Of a stretch of 64,000 nt of DNA, positions 1 to 11,754 are shown piece by piece. The DNA lies in assembly GCA_017311185.1 (NCBI GenBank), contig JAESUZ010000443.1, positions 62,001-126,000 of the forward strand, written 5' to 3'. Within the stretch, counting starts at the first letter, position 1. Each line of letters starts with the position of its first letter. This stretch comes from Proteles cristata cristata. Its lineage: Eukaryota; Chordata; Mammalia; Carnivora; Hyaenidae. Both the position numbers and the translations under genes were made by a program. Under the pieces are notes generated by a model. The model was not told the origin of the DNA and made no database searches. It saw only the letters and a program-made list of their open reading frames with translations.

Positions 1-169
1 AAACTAACAGCTAAAAATTAGGAACCCAAAATGCCCACTCTTGCAGAATTGATTAAAATAACTGGGATATTCATGCCATTGACCATTATGCAGTCATTCC
101 ATATGGTACATTTGCTGACATGGGTAAAGTTCACATTACACTATAATTTACTTTAAAATACTCAGGCAT

Positions 170-412
170 CGGGGCGCCTGGGTGGCTTAGTCGGTTAAGC
201 GTCCAACTTTCGCTTGGGTCATGATCTCGCGGTTTGTGGGTTCGAGCCCCGCGTCGGGCTCTGTGCTGACTGCCGGCTCAGAGCCTGGAGCCTGTTTCAG
301 TCTGTGACTCCCTCTCTCTCTGACCCTCCCTGCTCACGCTCTCTCTCTCTCTCTCTCTCTCTCTCCTAGAAATAAATAAAACATTAAAAAAATTTTTTAA
401 AAATAATAAAAT
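170..412 (+). mobile_element. Young tRNA-Lys-derived felid SINE, full length
   Basis: The copy starts at 'ggggcgcctgggtggc' and keeps a near-perfect Pol III box A (tggcttagtcgg) and box B (ggttcgagccc). The body, a (CT)n stretch near 341-365 and a 'cctagaaataaataaaacatt' tail follow. It is flanked by an exact 15-bp duplication, aaaatactcaggcat, at 155-169 and 413-427. The intact duplication and CpG-rich head indicate a recent, L1-driven insertion. It belongs to the 'tttcagtctgtgactcc' sublineage together with the copies at 16464 and 27050. Confidence 0.96.
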
Positions 413-427
413 AAAATACTCAGGCAT

Positions 428-2006
428 AGACCATATGATGTGTGTGTATGCACTGATTTAATCTACCTCCAGGGGTGGCTAGTTAATATTTGAAGAACCC
501 TGTGCAGTGTGTGTCCTCCAGGTGATCTGCTGTGGAAGCAACACCAGCAAGGCCTTCAATGATAGCTAGCTCCAGCAGCACTGGAAGATTTGCTAACTAG
601 AGTAAAGGATACTCAAAATAGATTTTCATTGGTGAGAACTACAGACACGTCTGCTCTTGCATGAACAAGAATATAATAGAAGCCTATACCTACAAGAGCA
701 GTCAGCACTAGAATATTTCAGTGTCTACCTCTAAGTAAACCTGTCATGCAAGGAACTACCTACCTACGAGACAAGTGCTCTGGTACTTCCCCAAACTTGA
801 ATGAACAGGTTTTAGGACTCGATGGTTGCTTAGTAAACATAACATTTTGGGTGCTCCAGAGAAGCGGATGCCAAGATGGGATTATTGCAGATTTACTGGG
901 GGACATACCATGAAGGAAAGGAGAAGAAGGCTGACGAAGGCAGGGAGGGCCTTGAGGCCATGAGAAAGGTCTGCCATTTATAAAGGAGCCAAGGAAGGAA
1001 GGAGGGAGAAAGACTAGGTGAGAAGCATTTCAGTTTACAATGGGGTTCCAAGAAAATTTTAGCCAATGTTGGCAGCAAAGGACGTGCATTAATACTCTTA
1101 GCCCGGCTCAGCGATGGGCTGGAAGCACAATGGGAAGGAGGATGTCAGGTGATCGAGGCTGTATGTCCGGAGGTGCAGCAGCTGGCACTGCCAGTCTGTT
1201 ATGCCCCCCACAGCAGGGACCCGGAGTGTTTTCACGGCTGCTGTAGGATGCATGGCAGAATTCAGACTGCAAATCATCTACAAGAGAGTTTGAGTGCCCT
1301 CGCTGATAATCTAATGATCAGAAACAGATAAGTAGGAAAAAGAATCTGATGGTTATTAAATGTCCAAATTTGCTGAAGTCTATTCTTAACAATATAGTCA
1401 AGTGTGTGGGGGGGGAGGGTGGGGTTGGAGGTCATGGTGAGGGGGTGCGTTCAGTAGCACGGCCTCATTCTTTGTTTTAAAGTCAATTACAGTCTATGGT
1501 AGGATTTATTTACTATGCACCACTGTAACTCCTTTAGAGACTTTGCCACTTTCCCACCTGGGCCCTCAGGCTCTAAATCCCCTAGGCAACCACCTTATCA
1601 AGGCCTTTTTCTAAGCCCCTGTGGAAAAGAATTAGGATGATAGATAGGAATTTGGGGGGTGGGAAGACCTAAAGAATAAAAGAGGTACAGAACAGAGTAA
1701 GAGTGAAGTAACAAGGTGTTCAGATGCCAAAGGACTTTATGCTCCCCTGTGAATGACATCCTGGGTGTTTTGGAAAGAATGAGGAAAAAACAGCTGCATG
1801 CCAAGTAGAGCTAGGGAAGCATCTACAAAACAAAAAAATGATAATCAAGGTTGACAAAGTCCCTGAGTAATTTCAGAAATCTTAGTCATGCACTAAACTT
1901 CCCACTTAGATTGGGGAGTGGTAAGAGGGGTACAAGCTGATCTGAGGTAGTCTGTAAAAGACAGGGCCACCACAGCTGACACCTTAGTTAAAAATATACA
2001 TACACA
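428..2006. other. Unique sequence, no gene seen
   Basis: Only short frames with no recognisable protein are present. The one local feature is a G-rich stretch at 1408-1445. No exon-like open frame bounded by splice signals was convincing. Confidence 0.6.
1408..1445 (+). other. G-rich tract with quadruplex potential
   Basis: Runs of 8, 3 and 4 guanines lie within 17 bases (1408-1424), and a further run of 5 follows at 1441-1445. The 8-G run can supply two tracts, so a four-tract quadruplex pattern fits. There is no gene start nearby, so no function is assigned. Confidence 0.5.
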
Positions 2007-2231
2007 GGGATGCCCGGGTGGCTCAGTCGGTTAAGCGTTCGACTTCGGCTCAGGTCATGATCTCACGGTTCATGGGTTCGAGCCATATGTGGGGCTCTGT
2101 GCTGACAGCTCAGAGTCTGGAGCCTGATTCAGACTCTCTATCTCCCTCTCTCTACCCCTCCCCCACTCGTGCTCTGTCTGTCTCAAAAATAAACTATAAA
2201 AATAATTTTAAAAAATTAAAAAATATATATG
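2007..2231 (+). mobile_element. tRNA-derived felid SINE, full length
   Basis: Head, body ('ctgtgctgacagctcagag') and A-rich tail are all present. A 12-bp duplication, tatacatacaca, flanks it at 1995-2006 and 2232-2243. The head is of the 'ggctcagtcggttaagcg' type, and CpG decay is moderate, so it is older than the copy at 170. Confidence 0.95.
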
Positions 2232-2243
2232 TATACATACACA

Positions 2244-3630
2244 AACTATATGTGGGTAGAAAATATTTGAGAGCATGAATAAAATGTTACCACTGTTTCT
2301 TTGCATGGTAAAGTTATAAATAATGTTTTTAATCTGTATTTTCTAATTTTTCTACAATGGACATGACTTGATATACATAAAAAAGATATTGGAAAAATTA
2401 ATTTTGGCAATTGCATATCTTCAAGATTTACTAAACATTAACTAAGTCCCTGTTTTCTGCACAGTCTCCGGCATAATTGGTCAATTTTTTTAAAAAAGAA
2501 TCCACTCCATAGAACAGGTCAGTTTACCCTATAACCCATGGGTGCATTTTGTGGCTAATTCATCCTAGAAGTCATAGTTAGTAGTCCATGTTAGCCGAAA
2601 TAAACCTTTTGTTTAAGGTTTTTTTTTTTTCAGCGCTGCTGACAAAACCCTTTCTGAAAGTTTTTGACTAGACCAGCTCTACTTTTACTCTGAGATCTTG
2701 AGAAAAAGATTGCTCCAATACAGTCTAAATGAAACGTTGAGCATAATGAGAGCTACCACTTTTCTCAGGAAGCAATCTCTTTGGATCCTGGGCTACCTCT
2801 CAAGGACAGGACTCATCAGGATTCTATGGGCAAGCTTATGTACTACCATGTAAAACTACTAAAGTATCTAACTCAACGACTGGAACATGATATTTTCTTC
2901 TTCCCTCACTGCTACTCATGCTTCTGCTTGCTAGCTTCATTTCTGAAACAAATAGATCCATCTTTAATCATCAACAGCTAGCACCCCTACTAGAGGATAA
3001 TGAAGAACTATTATATGCATTAAAAAATATACTTGGCAAAAAATGTGCCACAGACATTCTAACTTCATGCCATATGTCTACTCCTACAGGTTTAAATTCT
3101 ATCTTTGGATCAAGCTAGATCCCTGGAAGATGGTACGTGCTACCACTGGCCAGTGTCTTCCAAAACAAAGCCTCCCTTCTTCCAAGAAGACAGTGCTCTG
3201 TACCAGGATACATTATTCAGTAAGAATAAGGATCAGATTTCATGTTCCATTTATTGCATGAGCTAGGTACCCAGTATACTGTTCAGTCCGAGTAACTGTC
3301 CAGGGTAGCCATAGTTTATGTGCACAGCAGATACTACCTTAGTCCCATGAGGAAATTCTGTCACTACACTGTGTATGCTTCAACTCCAAATTTTTACTCT
3401 CCTGTCTCTCCAGCCTTAATTGTTGAGGGTCCTATGTAAACCAGTGTTTCCCAGGTTTGGGTGTTTCATGAACCAGTTAAAATTTTTTTTCCTTAAAGTT
3501 TTCTTGGGAACTGATGAAAGATTGCCAAGTTTTACTTGAACAAAGCAAGACAAGGGTATGTAATTCCCTGAGCATAGTAATTTTAAAATAAAGGCTAATA
3601 TTTCTCAAGAAGTAAATATTTCTCCCTCAC
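2244..3630. other. Unique sequence, no gene seen
   Basis: Contains a poly-T run near 2620-2632 and some short open frames (for example 2918-3118, 66 residues) that match no family I recognise. No transposon ends are visible. Confidence 0.5.
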
Positions 3631-3838
3631 GTGTGAGTGCCAAGGTAGCTCGGTTGAACATCCAACTCTAGGCTTCAGCTCAGGTCATGATCTTGCGGGT
3701 GGTGGGTTTGTGCCCCAACTTAGGCTCTGCACTAACAGTGTGGAGCCTGCTTGGGATTCGTGCTCTCCCTTTCACTCTGCCCTTCCCTCACGCTTGCATG
3801 CACATGCTCTCTCTCAAAATAAATAAAAATAAAAAACA
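3631..3838 (+). mobile_element. Older tRNA-derived felid SINE
   Basis: The head is degraded ('ccaaggtagctcggttgaac'). The 'ggctcaggtcatgatct' core, the 'gtggagcctgcttgggattc' body, the CT stretch and the AATAAA-rich tail are still readable. No clear duplication survives, and decayed CpGs in box B also point to an old copy. Confidence 0.85.
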
Positions 3839-4179
3839 AATGCTGTCTACTTAGACCCACATTGTTACTTTGATAAAGGAAAGCTGACCTGGCCATCACC
3901 TGCCTCTCCTGTCTGGACCGCTTCCTCCAGGCACACAGCTTTCCACCATTTCCCCAGCCTATCCAGCCACTTCTCCTGTCCCCTCAACCGGGTTTGTGCC
4001 TACTCAGCTCTCAGGTCTCAGTTGGAGAGTCAGGGAAAAATTTAAGCCAGTTTAGGAGCTTAGGAATTGCTACTTTAATTAATTGATATAAAAGGAAAGT
4101 ATAATTGGTTATAAATAGGCTTGACCTTTATTGCACCTATAGACAGAGCTTGGTGAGAACAGCACTCATACCTACAAAG

Positions 4180-4252
4180 TTTTGCCTCCAGCACCTGACC
4201 CAGATCTGACTACATAACAGGTACTTAGGTATTTGTCGAATGAATTAAACCA
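4180..4252 (+). repeat. L2-type LINE 3' tail fragment
   Basis: The 'cataacaggtacttaggtat' and 'ttgtcgaatgaattaa' segments match the typical L2 ending (…aggtgctcaataaatgtttgttgaatgaa) with decay. The match is short, so the call is tentative. Confidence 0.4.
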
Positions 4253-4868
4253 ATGTCCCTTATATAATGTACTGTATTTAGAGATCTGAGTTTTGAACCA
4301 GAAGAACGTGGCCCCTGCTTTTGAATATTAAGAAGTATGTAATTTGTTTCTTGCCTTTTCCTGCTTCCAAGAATCTTAGACACAGGCTTATATTCCATCA
4401 TAGCAACTATGTTGACTCTTCTGGTTGTAATATTTACTCTGTTTCATCTTTCATATTTTTTTTCTTACTATTTCACCCTTATTATAAGCTGTTCTAAGCT
4501 ATTTCAAATTCCTTTTCAGAAAGACACATGGTGTAAATAAATAAATAAAAGCCTCCTAGTGTAAGAGCTCACCTGTTCCTGAAATAAAATGCTGACATTT
4601 CAAATGTTCCTTATTGTAAAGGTTAGATGATTAAAAATATTCCTCTTCTGCTACCTCAGATTACCCAAATAAACATCAACTGCATACAAACCACACGAAC
4701 AGATCAAGTTTCTGAATGGAGGTAAGTTTTAAAGGACAGATACACATTTGAAAATCAAGAGAAAAGAAAATGCAAGGTATAGCATTCTAGTTTAAAAGCA
4801 AACAAGCAACCTTAAAAAAACAACCACATATACTTTTGCTAATGCTTACTATATGCTCTTTTAAAATA
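4253..4868. other. AT-rich unique sequence, no gene seen
   Basis: AT-rich sequence without long frames or recognisable repeat ends. Confidence 0.5.
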
Positions 4869-4881
4869 TTAAGAAAAGCCA

Positions 4882-5098
4882 GGGCACCTGGGTAGCTCAG
4901 TTCGTTAAACACCCAACCTCAGCTCAGGTCATGATCTCAAGCCTCATGAGCTCAAGCCCAATATTGAACTTTGTGCTGACAGTGCAGAGACTGCTTGGGA
5001 TCTCTCTCTCTCTCTCTCTCTCTCTCAATCTCTCTTTGTCTCTCTCTCTCTCTCTACCCCCCCCCTTTGTGTGCATGCTCCATCTAAAAAATAAAACT
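4882..5098 (+). mobile_element. tRNA-derived felid SINE with expanded CT repeat
   Basis: The head reads 'agggcacctgggtagctcag'. The body is shortened and passes into about 13 TC units at 5000-5026, then a second CT run and a 9-C run. The flanks share a decayed 'ttaagaaaa(g/a)c' duplication. The enlarged CT region is a candidate length polymorphism. Confidence 0.9.
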
Positions 5099-5109
5099 AA
5101 AAATTTTAA

Positions 5110-6227
5110 GAAAAACATCAAGCATCAAGACTCTTTTCTCCCATGAAAATAAGCTTATGTAGGTCTTCTCTTAACATTCAGAATGATCAGACTTGCTATC
5201 TTTAGATTTGTAAACAGTACTTAACACTAGGCCACATATCAGTTAAACTTCTAATTCTGTATTATATTCTAATAAAAAGGATTTAACACAAAACATGCAT
5301 AGGCTAATAATCCTTAATTGGCTTAATTACTCATATTAAAAATATATCACCTGTGGTCTCTGGCAGCACTTTATTATCTCAGATGAAAGCACCCCCCATC
5401 CCCCTGAGTTTCTGGAAGAGAAAGTTCATGACATAAGATACACCATCTTAATTTACCTAATAGCTAACCTACCCACGCTGGTTAGAATTCTGGAAGTAGA
5501 AAGCCTCTTGGAATGCCAGCCAGTCTCCTCCTGGCACATGAAATACGCTGTAGCAGGAGTTAACAGACTTGCCTAAGACACATAGAGGATGAGCAGCAGT
5601 TGGGACCAAGTGCTTCCTCTGTACCTGCAGTCTCTGCAGGGAAAACCAGCCACCCGGGAAGATCAACTGAAGAAGAGTCAAGTGGCAAAGAAGAGGTTAC
5701 CAGCTCTAAGGATGCACACGTGTTTACCCTGGGCACATGCTTAGGCTCCAAGAGACTATTCCTCTCATTCTGTGTCACAGGAAGCCATGCTCTCTCTGTC
5801 ATCTCTGAAGATTCTCCATTTGCCACCGTTTTTGTCTCTGGAGCCACAGAATACACTTGGTGTGCACAGCACTTTGTAATACCCAGGGCTCAGTTCGGAA
5901 TGCCAGGTTCTCCTAAGAGCAGGGAGGTGAGAGAATGCACTCAGTGAGCCACCTGGAATTTAATCTCACAGGGTAAGAGCTTCTGATGAAAGGCTGAAGG
6001 TGAGCACAAAGGCACTGTTTTCAACCCATGTGGGAAAATAGGGGCAAGTGGTCCTTCTGAAGAGCCGAAAAGAAGTCTGGGCACGGAGCCTGGCCTCTTT
6101 CTTGGCAGGCACAGCAACCTTTGTATTCAGGTGAGTAGGGGGAAAGCCCCAAGTAAGACTGGCAGGCTTTCAGAGTGGGGACACCTGAATCTTGTGCCAG
6201 TGGGTGTTGAGGCTGGAGGCAGAGGAG
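5110..6227. other. Unique sequence, no supported gene
   Basis: Open frames occur on both strands over 5560-5947 (about 100 residues each). They overlap in antisense and match no family I recognise, so neither is called as a gene. A possible MIR core lies at about 5560-5630. Confidence 0.5.
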
Positions 6228-6395
6228 AGCATGGGCTCTGCAGTCAGGCCAAGTTTTTTTTACTTCTGGTTCCAAAATGTCCAGTTACAGGACTTGGACA
6301 ATATGCCATTTGGGGAGCAGTTTCCTTACCCGTAAAATGGAGGTTGGGGGCAGTGGTGGATATGGAGAATCTCTTAATGCTTAGAACACCTTTAT
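6228..6395 (-). repeat. MIR fragment (reverse)
   Basis: The antisense MIR pattern is recognisable: 'gcatgggctctgcagtcaggc' at the left, then 'cagtttccttacccgtaaaatgg', corresponding to the usual 'cagtttcctcatctgtaaaatgg' core. It is an old mammalian SINE relic and the ends are approximate. Confidence 0.5.
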
Positions 6396-6667
6396 GAAAT
6401 ACAATGCCTATCTCAATGCTGGTAGGTACATGTGTTTTTTCACATTCTGCCACCCTCTCCTTACCTCCTATTCTCTTTCCAGCCTTTCTCCTAACAGGAG
6501 GCCTGGAGAAAGGAGCTGTGGGAGCTCGAGATCCAGATCCATTGCATCTGGGGCCAGAGCAAGTTCCTCCCCTTCTCCTGCCAACCTTTCACTCTCAACA
6601 CCATTCTTTTCCTATTTACAAATTGAGAAGGACGTACAAGAGCAGATTCAAAAGGGGAAGGAATCTG

Positions 6668-6864
6668 GAGGCACCTGGGAGGCTTAGTCAGTTAAGCATT
6701 CATCTCTTGATTTTGGCTCAGGTCATGATTTCATGGTTCATGAGGTTGAGCCCCACTCCTTCTAGTCTCCCAAGGGACCTGCTTAGGGTTTCCTCTCTCC
6801 TTCTCTCTCTGCCCCTCCCCAGCCTGCACTCTCTCTCAAATAAATAAACCTTGAAAAGGGGGTG
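6668..6864 (+). mobile_element. tRNA-derived felid SINE
   Basis: The head is 'gaggcacctgggaggcttag', with the older 'ctcttgattttggctcagg' core. Part of the central body is missing between box B and 'gggacctgcttaggg'. An exact 14-bp duplication, ggggaaggaatctg, flanks it at 6654-6667 and 6865-6878. Confidence 0.94.
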
Positions 6865-6879
6865 GGGGAAGGAATCTGC

Positions 6880-8118
6880 AAAATGGCTAAAGGCAAACCT
6901 AAGGATGTAGAAATGGAGAAAATTTATTTAAAAAAAAAAACAGGGCTATGGATTTGTTGTGCTTATGGTAACAAAAGAATAGGTGCTCACAAGAATATAG
7001 AATGTGGTTCCATGACTGGCCCTCCATCCCCCAACTTCTTTCTCCTTTAGTCTCTTTCTCTGTGTCAAGTATTTTCAGACATTTACCCAGGGCATGTGCT
7101 TAGTATTCATTAGCACAAGTTTGCCAACTTGCTAGTGTTGTGGGCACAAGGCAAAAATCCATCTGTGTCCCACACAGTGCAGTCCAGCAGAAATAAAGGG
7201 ATATGTGGTCACAGTAAATGTGATACGTGCTACACTTCTGCCAGAAGAGTGGACACTCAGGGGAGAACATGAGACCCGCTCTGTAAAGCCATCCACAGTC
7301 CTGCAAGGATACTTGAATTGTGCCTTGCAAATTAAGGAAGATTTAGTGGCAGGCAAGGGAGAAAAGGAGGGGGGCTTTCATGAAATCATTTTAACCCTGA
7401 AGAGAGGTCTGATGAAAACCAAACACCATCAACTTCAGCATTTACACAAGTACATTAGGACTGATTTGCCTAAGGTCACAGAGGTTGGTTTCTGTGTGTC
7501 AAGGAGCCAGACCTTAGTCCCAACCCAGTGTTCAGCAGCGTGTGGCTGTCCCTTACCCTACACATGGTAGCCTGTATGGACACCTGTTGGGCATGACTTC
7601 AGTCCATTTCGTAGACCTGTTACTCTGACCATGCTGCAGCAACCAAGCTCTACCAAAGCTTCACCCAGCTGGCTGCACATGTAGCTTGAAGCACCGGAGA
7701 CCATATCACTGCCTAGAAAGTTCTGAAGCAGAAGAGAGAGAGACACAGGAACTCTCTCATGGTGCTTCTCATGCACTCACAAATGCACAACCCAGAAATC
7801 TGAAGGAGGTAATGCCCATGAGGGGGCTGGAGGGGATGGTTAAATGTAAACTGTGCTGAAACACATTTTCTAATGCTCCTGAGAAATCCCCAAAGGTAGA
7901 ACACAGTCACTGGAGGTGGTGACCCAATCAAACGCATTGCCGTGTTGGCCTTTCTTCTTTCATTTCTGGTTTGACTACCCCTGCACTGCAGTCTGGCTCC
8001 CTTCCCCAGTCTTCGTGGTAGCCTGGCTTTCCCTGAAAGCAGAGCCTAAGAACATCACTCCCAAGGGCTCATCCTCTCCCCTCCCCTCAGAGGATTCAGG
8101 GATGTATTCTTTATGATC
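6880..8118. other. Unique sequence with one MIR trace
   Basis: No supported gene is seen. Several short frames (for example 7205-7570) resemble no known protein. A MIR core is visible at 7455-7545. Confidence 0.5.
7455..7545 (+). repeat. Possible MIR core
   Basis: 'ttgcctaaggtcacagaggt' followed by 'agccagaccttagtcccaac' parallels the MIR 'ttgcccaaggtcacacagct…agccaggattcgaaccc' core. Confidence 0.4.
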
Positions 8119-8131
8119 TAAAAGTCACTGG

Positions 8132-8358
8132 CGGGGGCGCCTGGGTGGCTTAGTCGGTTAGCGTCCGACTTTCGCTTGGGTCATGATCTCGTGGTTCATG
8201 GGTTCGAGCCCTGCGTCGGGCTCTGTGCTGACTGCCAGCTCAGGGCCTGGAGCCTATTTCAGAGTCTGTGTCTCCCCCTCCCTCTGACCCTCCCCTGCTC
8301 ACACTGTCTCTCTCTCTCTCTCCTAGAAATAAATAAAAATATTAAAAAAATAAATAAG
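8132..8358 (+). mobile_element. Young tRNA-derived felid SINE, full length
   Basis: It has the young-type head (ggcttagtcggtta, one 'a' lost), the 'gaccctcccctgctcac' body and the 'cctagaaataaataaaaat' tail. A 13-bp duplication, taaaagtcactgg, flanks it at 8119-8131 and 8359-8371. It belongs to the second young sublineage, 'cctatttcagagtctgtgtc', shared with 56208 and the deleted copy at 23609. Confidence 0.96.
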
Positions 8359-8450
8359 TAAAAGTCACTGGGAACTTTATTTTCATTTTTGTGATAATGT
8401 GACCCCATATTCTGAGTCTCATGGATGACCACTTTTAAAAGTTGTTACAT

Positions 8451-8619
8451 GGGGCGCCTGGGTGGCTCAGTCAGTTAATCATCTGACTTTGGCTCAGGTC
8501 ATGATCTCGCAGTGTGTGAGTTTGAGCCCTGCGTCGGGCTCTGTGCCGACAGATCAGGGCCTGGAGCCTGCTTTGGATTCTGTGCCTCCTGCTCCCTCTG
8601 CCCCTCGCCCCTGCTTGTG

Positions 8620-8651
<32 letters not shown>

Positions 8652-8672
8652 ATTAAAAAAATGTTTTTAATA
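8451..8672 (+). mobile_element. tRNA-derived felid SINE
   Basis: Complete head, 'ctgtgccgacagatcagggc' body, about 13 CT units and an A-rich tail. It lies 80 bp after the previous SINE in the same orientation. No clear target duplication was seen. Confidence 0.92.
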
Positions 8673-8674
8673 AG

Positions 8675-9214
8675 GACAGGAGCAGACACATTTTTATCAA
8701 CTGAAGATCAAGTGACATACCACATGGAAGGTGTCACCAATAGCTAAAAAAATAAGTATTTCTATACTAAAAACCACTGAAGTCAATACCAGGAATACAA
8801 GAGGATTATCCCCCAAAAGGAGAGTTATGTATTATTCAAGTCTGAGAAAAACTGCCTTCATATAATTGTCTCAGTTTCTATTTCGAGTCTGAAATCTGAC
8901 TTGCATTGCTAATCACCCCCAGGTGTTTTCACTCCTAAACTCTTGGGGCTCACACTCACCTAGCAAAAAGCAAAGTATCATCTTTTTGCCATAATATGTA
9001 CTTTTCTAACCCTTCATTTTGGAAGGCACTCTTCCTCTATGTATTAAAGCTTTGAGTTCAACAACAGTAGATCCTCTAAGATGTTCCACTGTTGCTTTCT
9101 TTTAATTCTCACCATTACTACTCTGTTAGGGACTGTAATTGAAGCTCTGTGCATAGCTTCCATTTAACCAGCTCACAAGATAGAAGAAATGGAGAAAAAT
9201 CAGCCTGTGAAATA
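8675..9214. other. Unique sequence, no gene seen
   Basis: No recognisable repeat or coding signal. Confidence 0.5.
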
Positions 9215-9660
9215 CACTTCTTAGGTCAGGTGCCCTAGAAACAGAGCCAGAGGTAGGGGTTCTCATGCAACTGATTATTGTGAATGTGCACTTTCAAGAG
9301 AAAGCTGTTAAGGAAGAGAGGGAACAGAACAAAGAAGGGAAAAGAAGTCAAGCAAAGATGGGCTGGCTGAAGTCTGGTCCCTGATGAACGGCACAGGGAG
9401 CACTAGAGCATGAATAGCACCAGAGACTTGTATGCCTTTAGGGCAAAGACTCTCAACAGTTTGTAATCTCAAATCAGTCCATTTTTTGCCATGGGCCATC
9501 CCAGGTGGGACAGCATTGCCCCCTCCCAAACCCCCCACCCCCATATCTCTGCAAAAGAGTGCATCCTGAGCAATTAATAGCCAACACTCACAGCAGCTGG
9601 GGGTTGGGTGCATCTCACCCGCAAACAGGATCTACGCAGGACATTAACACAGGCTGATGC
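9215..9660 (-). repeat. Possible old ERVL/MaLR-type LTR (reverse)
   Basis: It opens with 'gccctagaaacagagcc', the reverse of the 'ggctctgtttctag(a)g' ending common in ERVL-type LTRs. Purine-rich LTR-like sequence follows. No TG…CA ends or duplication could be fixed, so this is a low-confidence call. Confidence 0.3.
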
Positions 9661-9882
9661 TCATCCTGACACCTGTCCATTGACCTAACTAAGAGTCTAC
9701 AAGGTCCCCCCAGGAAACAGCAACAACCATGGGTCTTTCATGCCAGAGACCAAAACTGCACAGGTCATCCCTGATGGCAAGGCCCAGGGAAAAACCTGTG
9801 GGAAAAGACTGCAACGCAGTCAGAAGAACTCCCTGAAGAATTCTTCTTTGCTACTTTGTCTGTACCTTTTAACTCTCACTTC

Positions 9883-10779
9883 TGTTGTTAGGCTATTCTA
9901 GGGTTAATATGAAACCAGAATCGCCCAAAGTTTCCCCCTTCCTCCAAAATGGAATGTACTTAAATATCATGTCTGCCTCCTCAATCAGATGTTGTCTAAT
10001 GAATATTGTAGCAATTAGCAAAATTGGAGACAGTCCGGTATGCATGGGGTCTGTAAGAGACCTAGAATTCATTTTCCTTGTATGGGTCTAATTGCCAGTA
10101 AGAATACATATTATGCCATAAGCAGAGACAAAAACAAGACTTACTAGTTGTGGAGAACTTTCTTGAAATAGTGTTAGAGAAAAATTTGCCTGCTGATCTC
10201 AAGCCTGTAAAGCAACTTATGGATTGTTCTGGCCAAAGAATGAGATTGGTAAATGCAGAGACCAAATTCTAGTTGATCCACGTAAAATATTTCCATACGT
10301 CATCTATGATAAATGTTGACATTGTTCTTTCTTAGTAAGGGGTTGTGAGAGTCTGTTACCTACAACCGCCGGTACAAGTATATCCTGTTTTTGCATGCCC
10401 ACTGAATTTAAACAATTAAAGGGCACTGTGATCTCATGTATTCGGGCAATATGCTTCACTTACCTTTAGATACCTTGCCATACATAGTAAAGAATATATA
10501 AAACTTTGTTATGACTACCTGGTTACATTTTATTGGTTGAAGTGGAAATCATGCAACGTGAAATCACTGTTGCCGAGAAAACTTAGAAATGTTGTCTTAT
10601 GACTGTACTCAAAAAATGTAAATTGGTTAAGCACGATTGTTTGAATTTGCTATATAAAAACCCTAAGCTGAAAAATAAATTTGAGCAGTCCACCTGAAGA
10701 GGCTGGCTCCGTGTCTTCTTCCACCTACGCCAACCATCACTCTCCGGGCCAATCCTGGCTTGCAGAGGCTGGACCCCTG
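9883..10779 (+). repeat. LTR-like segment with TATA and poly(A) signals
   Basis: A TATA motif (tatataaaa) at 10651-10659 is followed within about 15 bases by AATAAA at 10674-10679. A CpG-containing, U5-like tail then runs to about 10779. The upstream sequence from 'tgttgttaggc' is U3-like. The spacing resembles a retroviral promoter and polyadenylation region, but I found no matching TG…CA ends with a flanking duplication. A chance TATA is possible. Confidence 0.35.
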
Positions 10780-10789
10780 CACTTTCATA

Positions 10790-11527
10790 AAGAAGTAATT
10801 AATTACAGGAAAATGATCACCTGGGTGATGGGAGAGATGGAAAGCAACAGGAGTGAGACAATCCAGTATGTAGCAGTAACAAGAAGCTGCCGTCACCCCC
10901 CAGGGCTTGAGGGACAATGAAAGGTGGGGCAGTCAGGACTGTCTGGGGAGTTAGAACCCCTGAGGGGATGCAGAGGGGACACCTCAGGAAATAAGGATGA
11001 GGGTATAACCGACCTTCTCCCCTCCCTCCCCTCCAGCCTTCCAGCTTTCTGCCTGTTCTCTCTCTTGGCCAAACCTATAAAGATGCCAGAAGGAAAGAGG
11101 CCATAGAAATGTAGCTCCTTGTGATGCCGAATAGGGGCAGGGCAGAAAGAGAACCGGAGCCAATGAGCAGGTGGCCGACCTGCTTCAGTACACCTGTGCG
11201 CTTCTCTTTATACCAAGTGAGATACATGCTTCCCAAAGCAGCTGTGTGTGATCCATTTTCTTTGCTATTATATAGAATAAACTAGTTTAGGGGACACAGA
11301 CATTCCCTTAGAATGAAATAGAAGTAATGAAACTTATGCCAGGTCTTAGTTTATGCAATCAAATGTACACCATGGCTTGCCGTTTTAGATTGTTCCTAGT
11401 TTTCAAGCTGTGGAAGAGACCAAAATCAAAAGCTACAGTCCTCCTGATGCCCATTCCCAGACCCAAATAAAATCTAAGCAAAAGGATAAAGAAAAAAGTT
11501 GGAGAATTTTCAAGGTAACATTAAGAC
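10790..11527. other. Unique sequence, no gene seen
   Basis: Short frames only (for example 10924-11106); no recognisable protein or repeat. Confidence 0.5.
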
Positions 11528-11538
11528 TTGAGCTCCAT

Positions 11539-11742
11539 TCGGGGCACCTGAGGAGCTTAGTTGGTTAAGCATCCGACTTCGTCTCAGGTCATGATGTCAC
11601 AGTTCAAGCCCCATATCAGGTTCTGTGCTGACAGCGCAGTCAGGAGCCTGTTTCAGATTCTGTGTCTCGCTCTCTGTCTCTGCCCTTCCTCCACTCATGC
11701 TCGGTCTCTCTCAAAAATAAACAAATATTCAAAAAAAAAGAA
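11539..11742 (+). mobile_element. tRNA-derived felid SINE
   Basis: The head is 'ggggcacctgaggagcttag', followed by a 'ctgtgctgacagcgcagtca' body and an 'aaaaataaacaaatattcaaa' tail. The 11-bp duplication ttgagctccat occurs at 11528-11538 and 11743-11753. Box B has lost several bases, so the copy is probably Pol III-inactive. Confidence 0.95.
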
Positions 11743-11754
11743 TTGAGCTCCATC

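Noticed and set aside
170..260. Head of the SINE read as a lysine tRNA gene
   Set aside because: Box A and box B are present, but the sequence does not fold into a full cloverleaf and continues into SINE body; the same holds for the other 25 copies.
2918..3118. Short frame considered as a mitochondrial insertion or viral fragment
   Set aside because: The wording does not fit any mitochondrial gene or retroviral protein I know, and it has no defined ends.
5560..5947. Overlapping open frames of about 100 residues on both strands
   Set aside because: Antisense overlap, no recognised family, no promoter or splice context; at most a candidate for a protein search.
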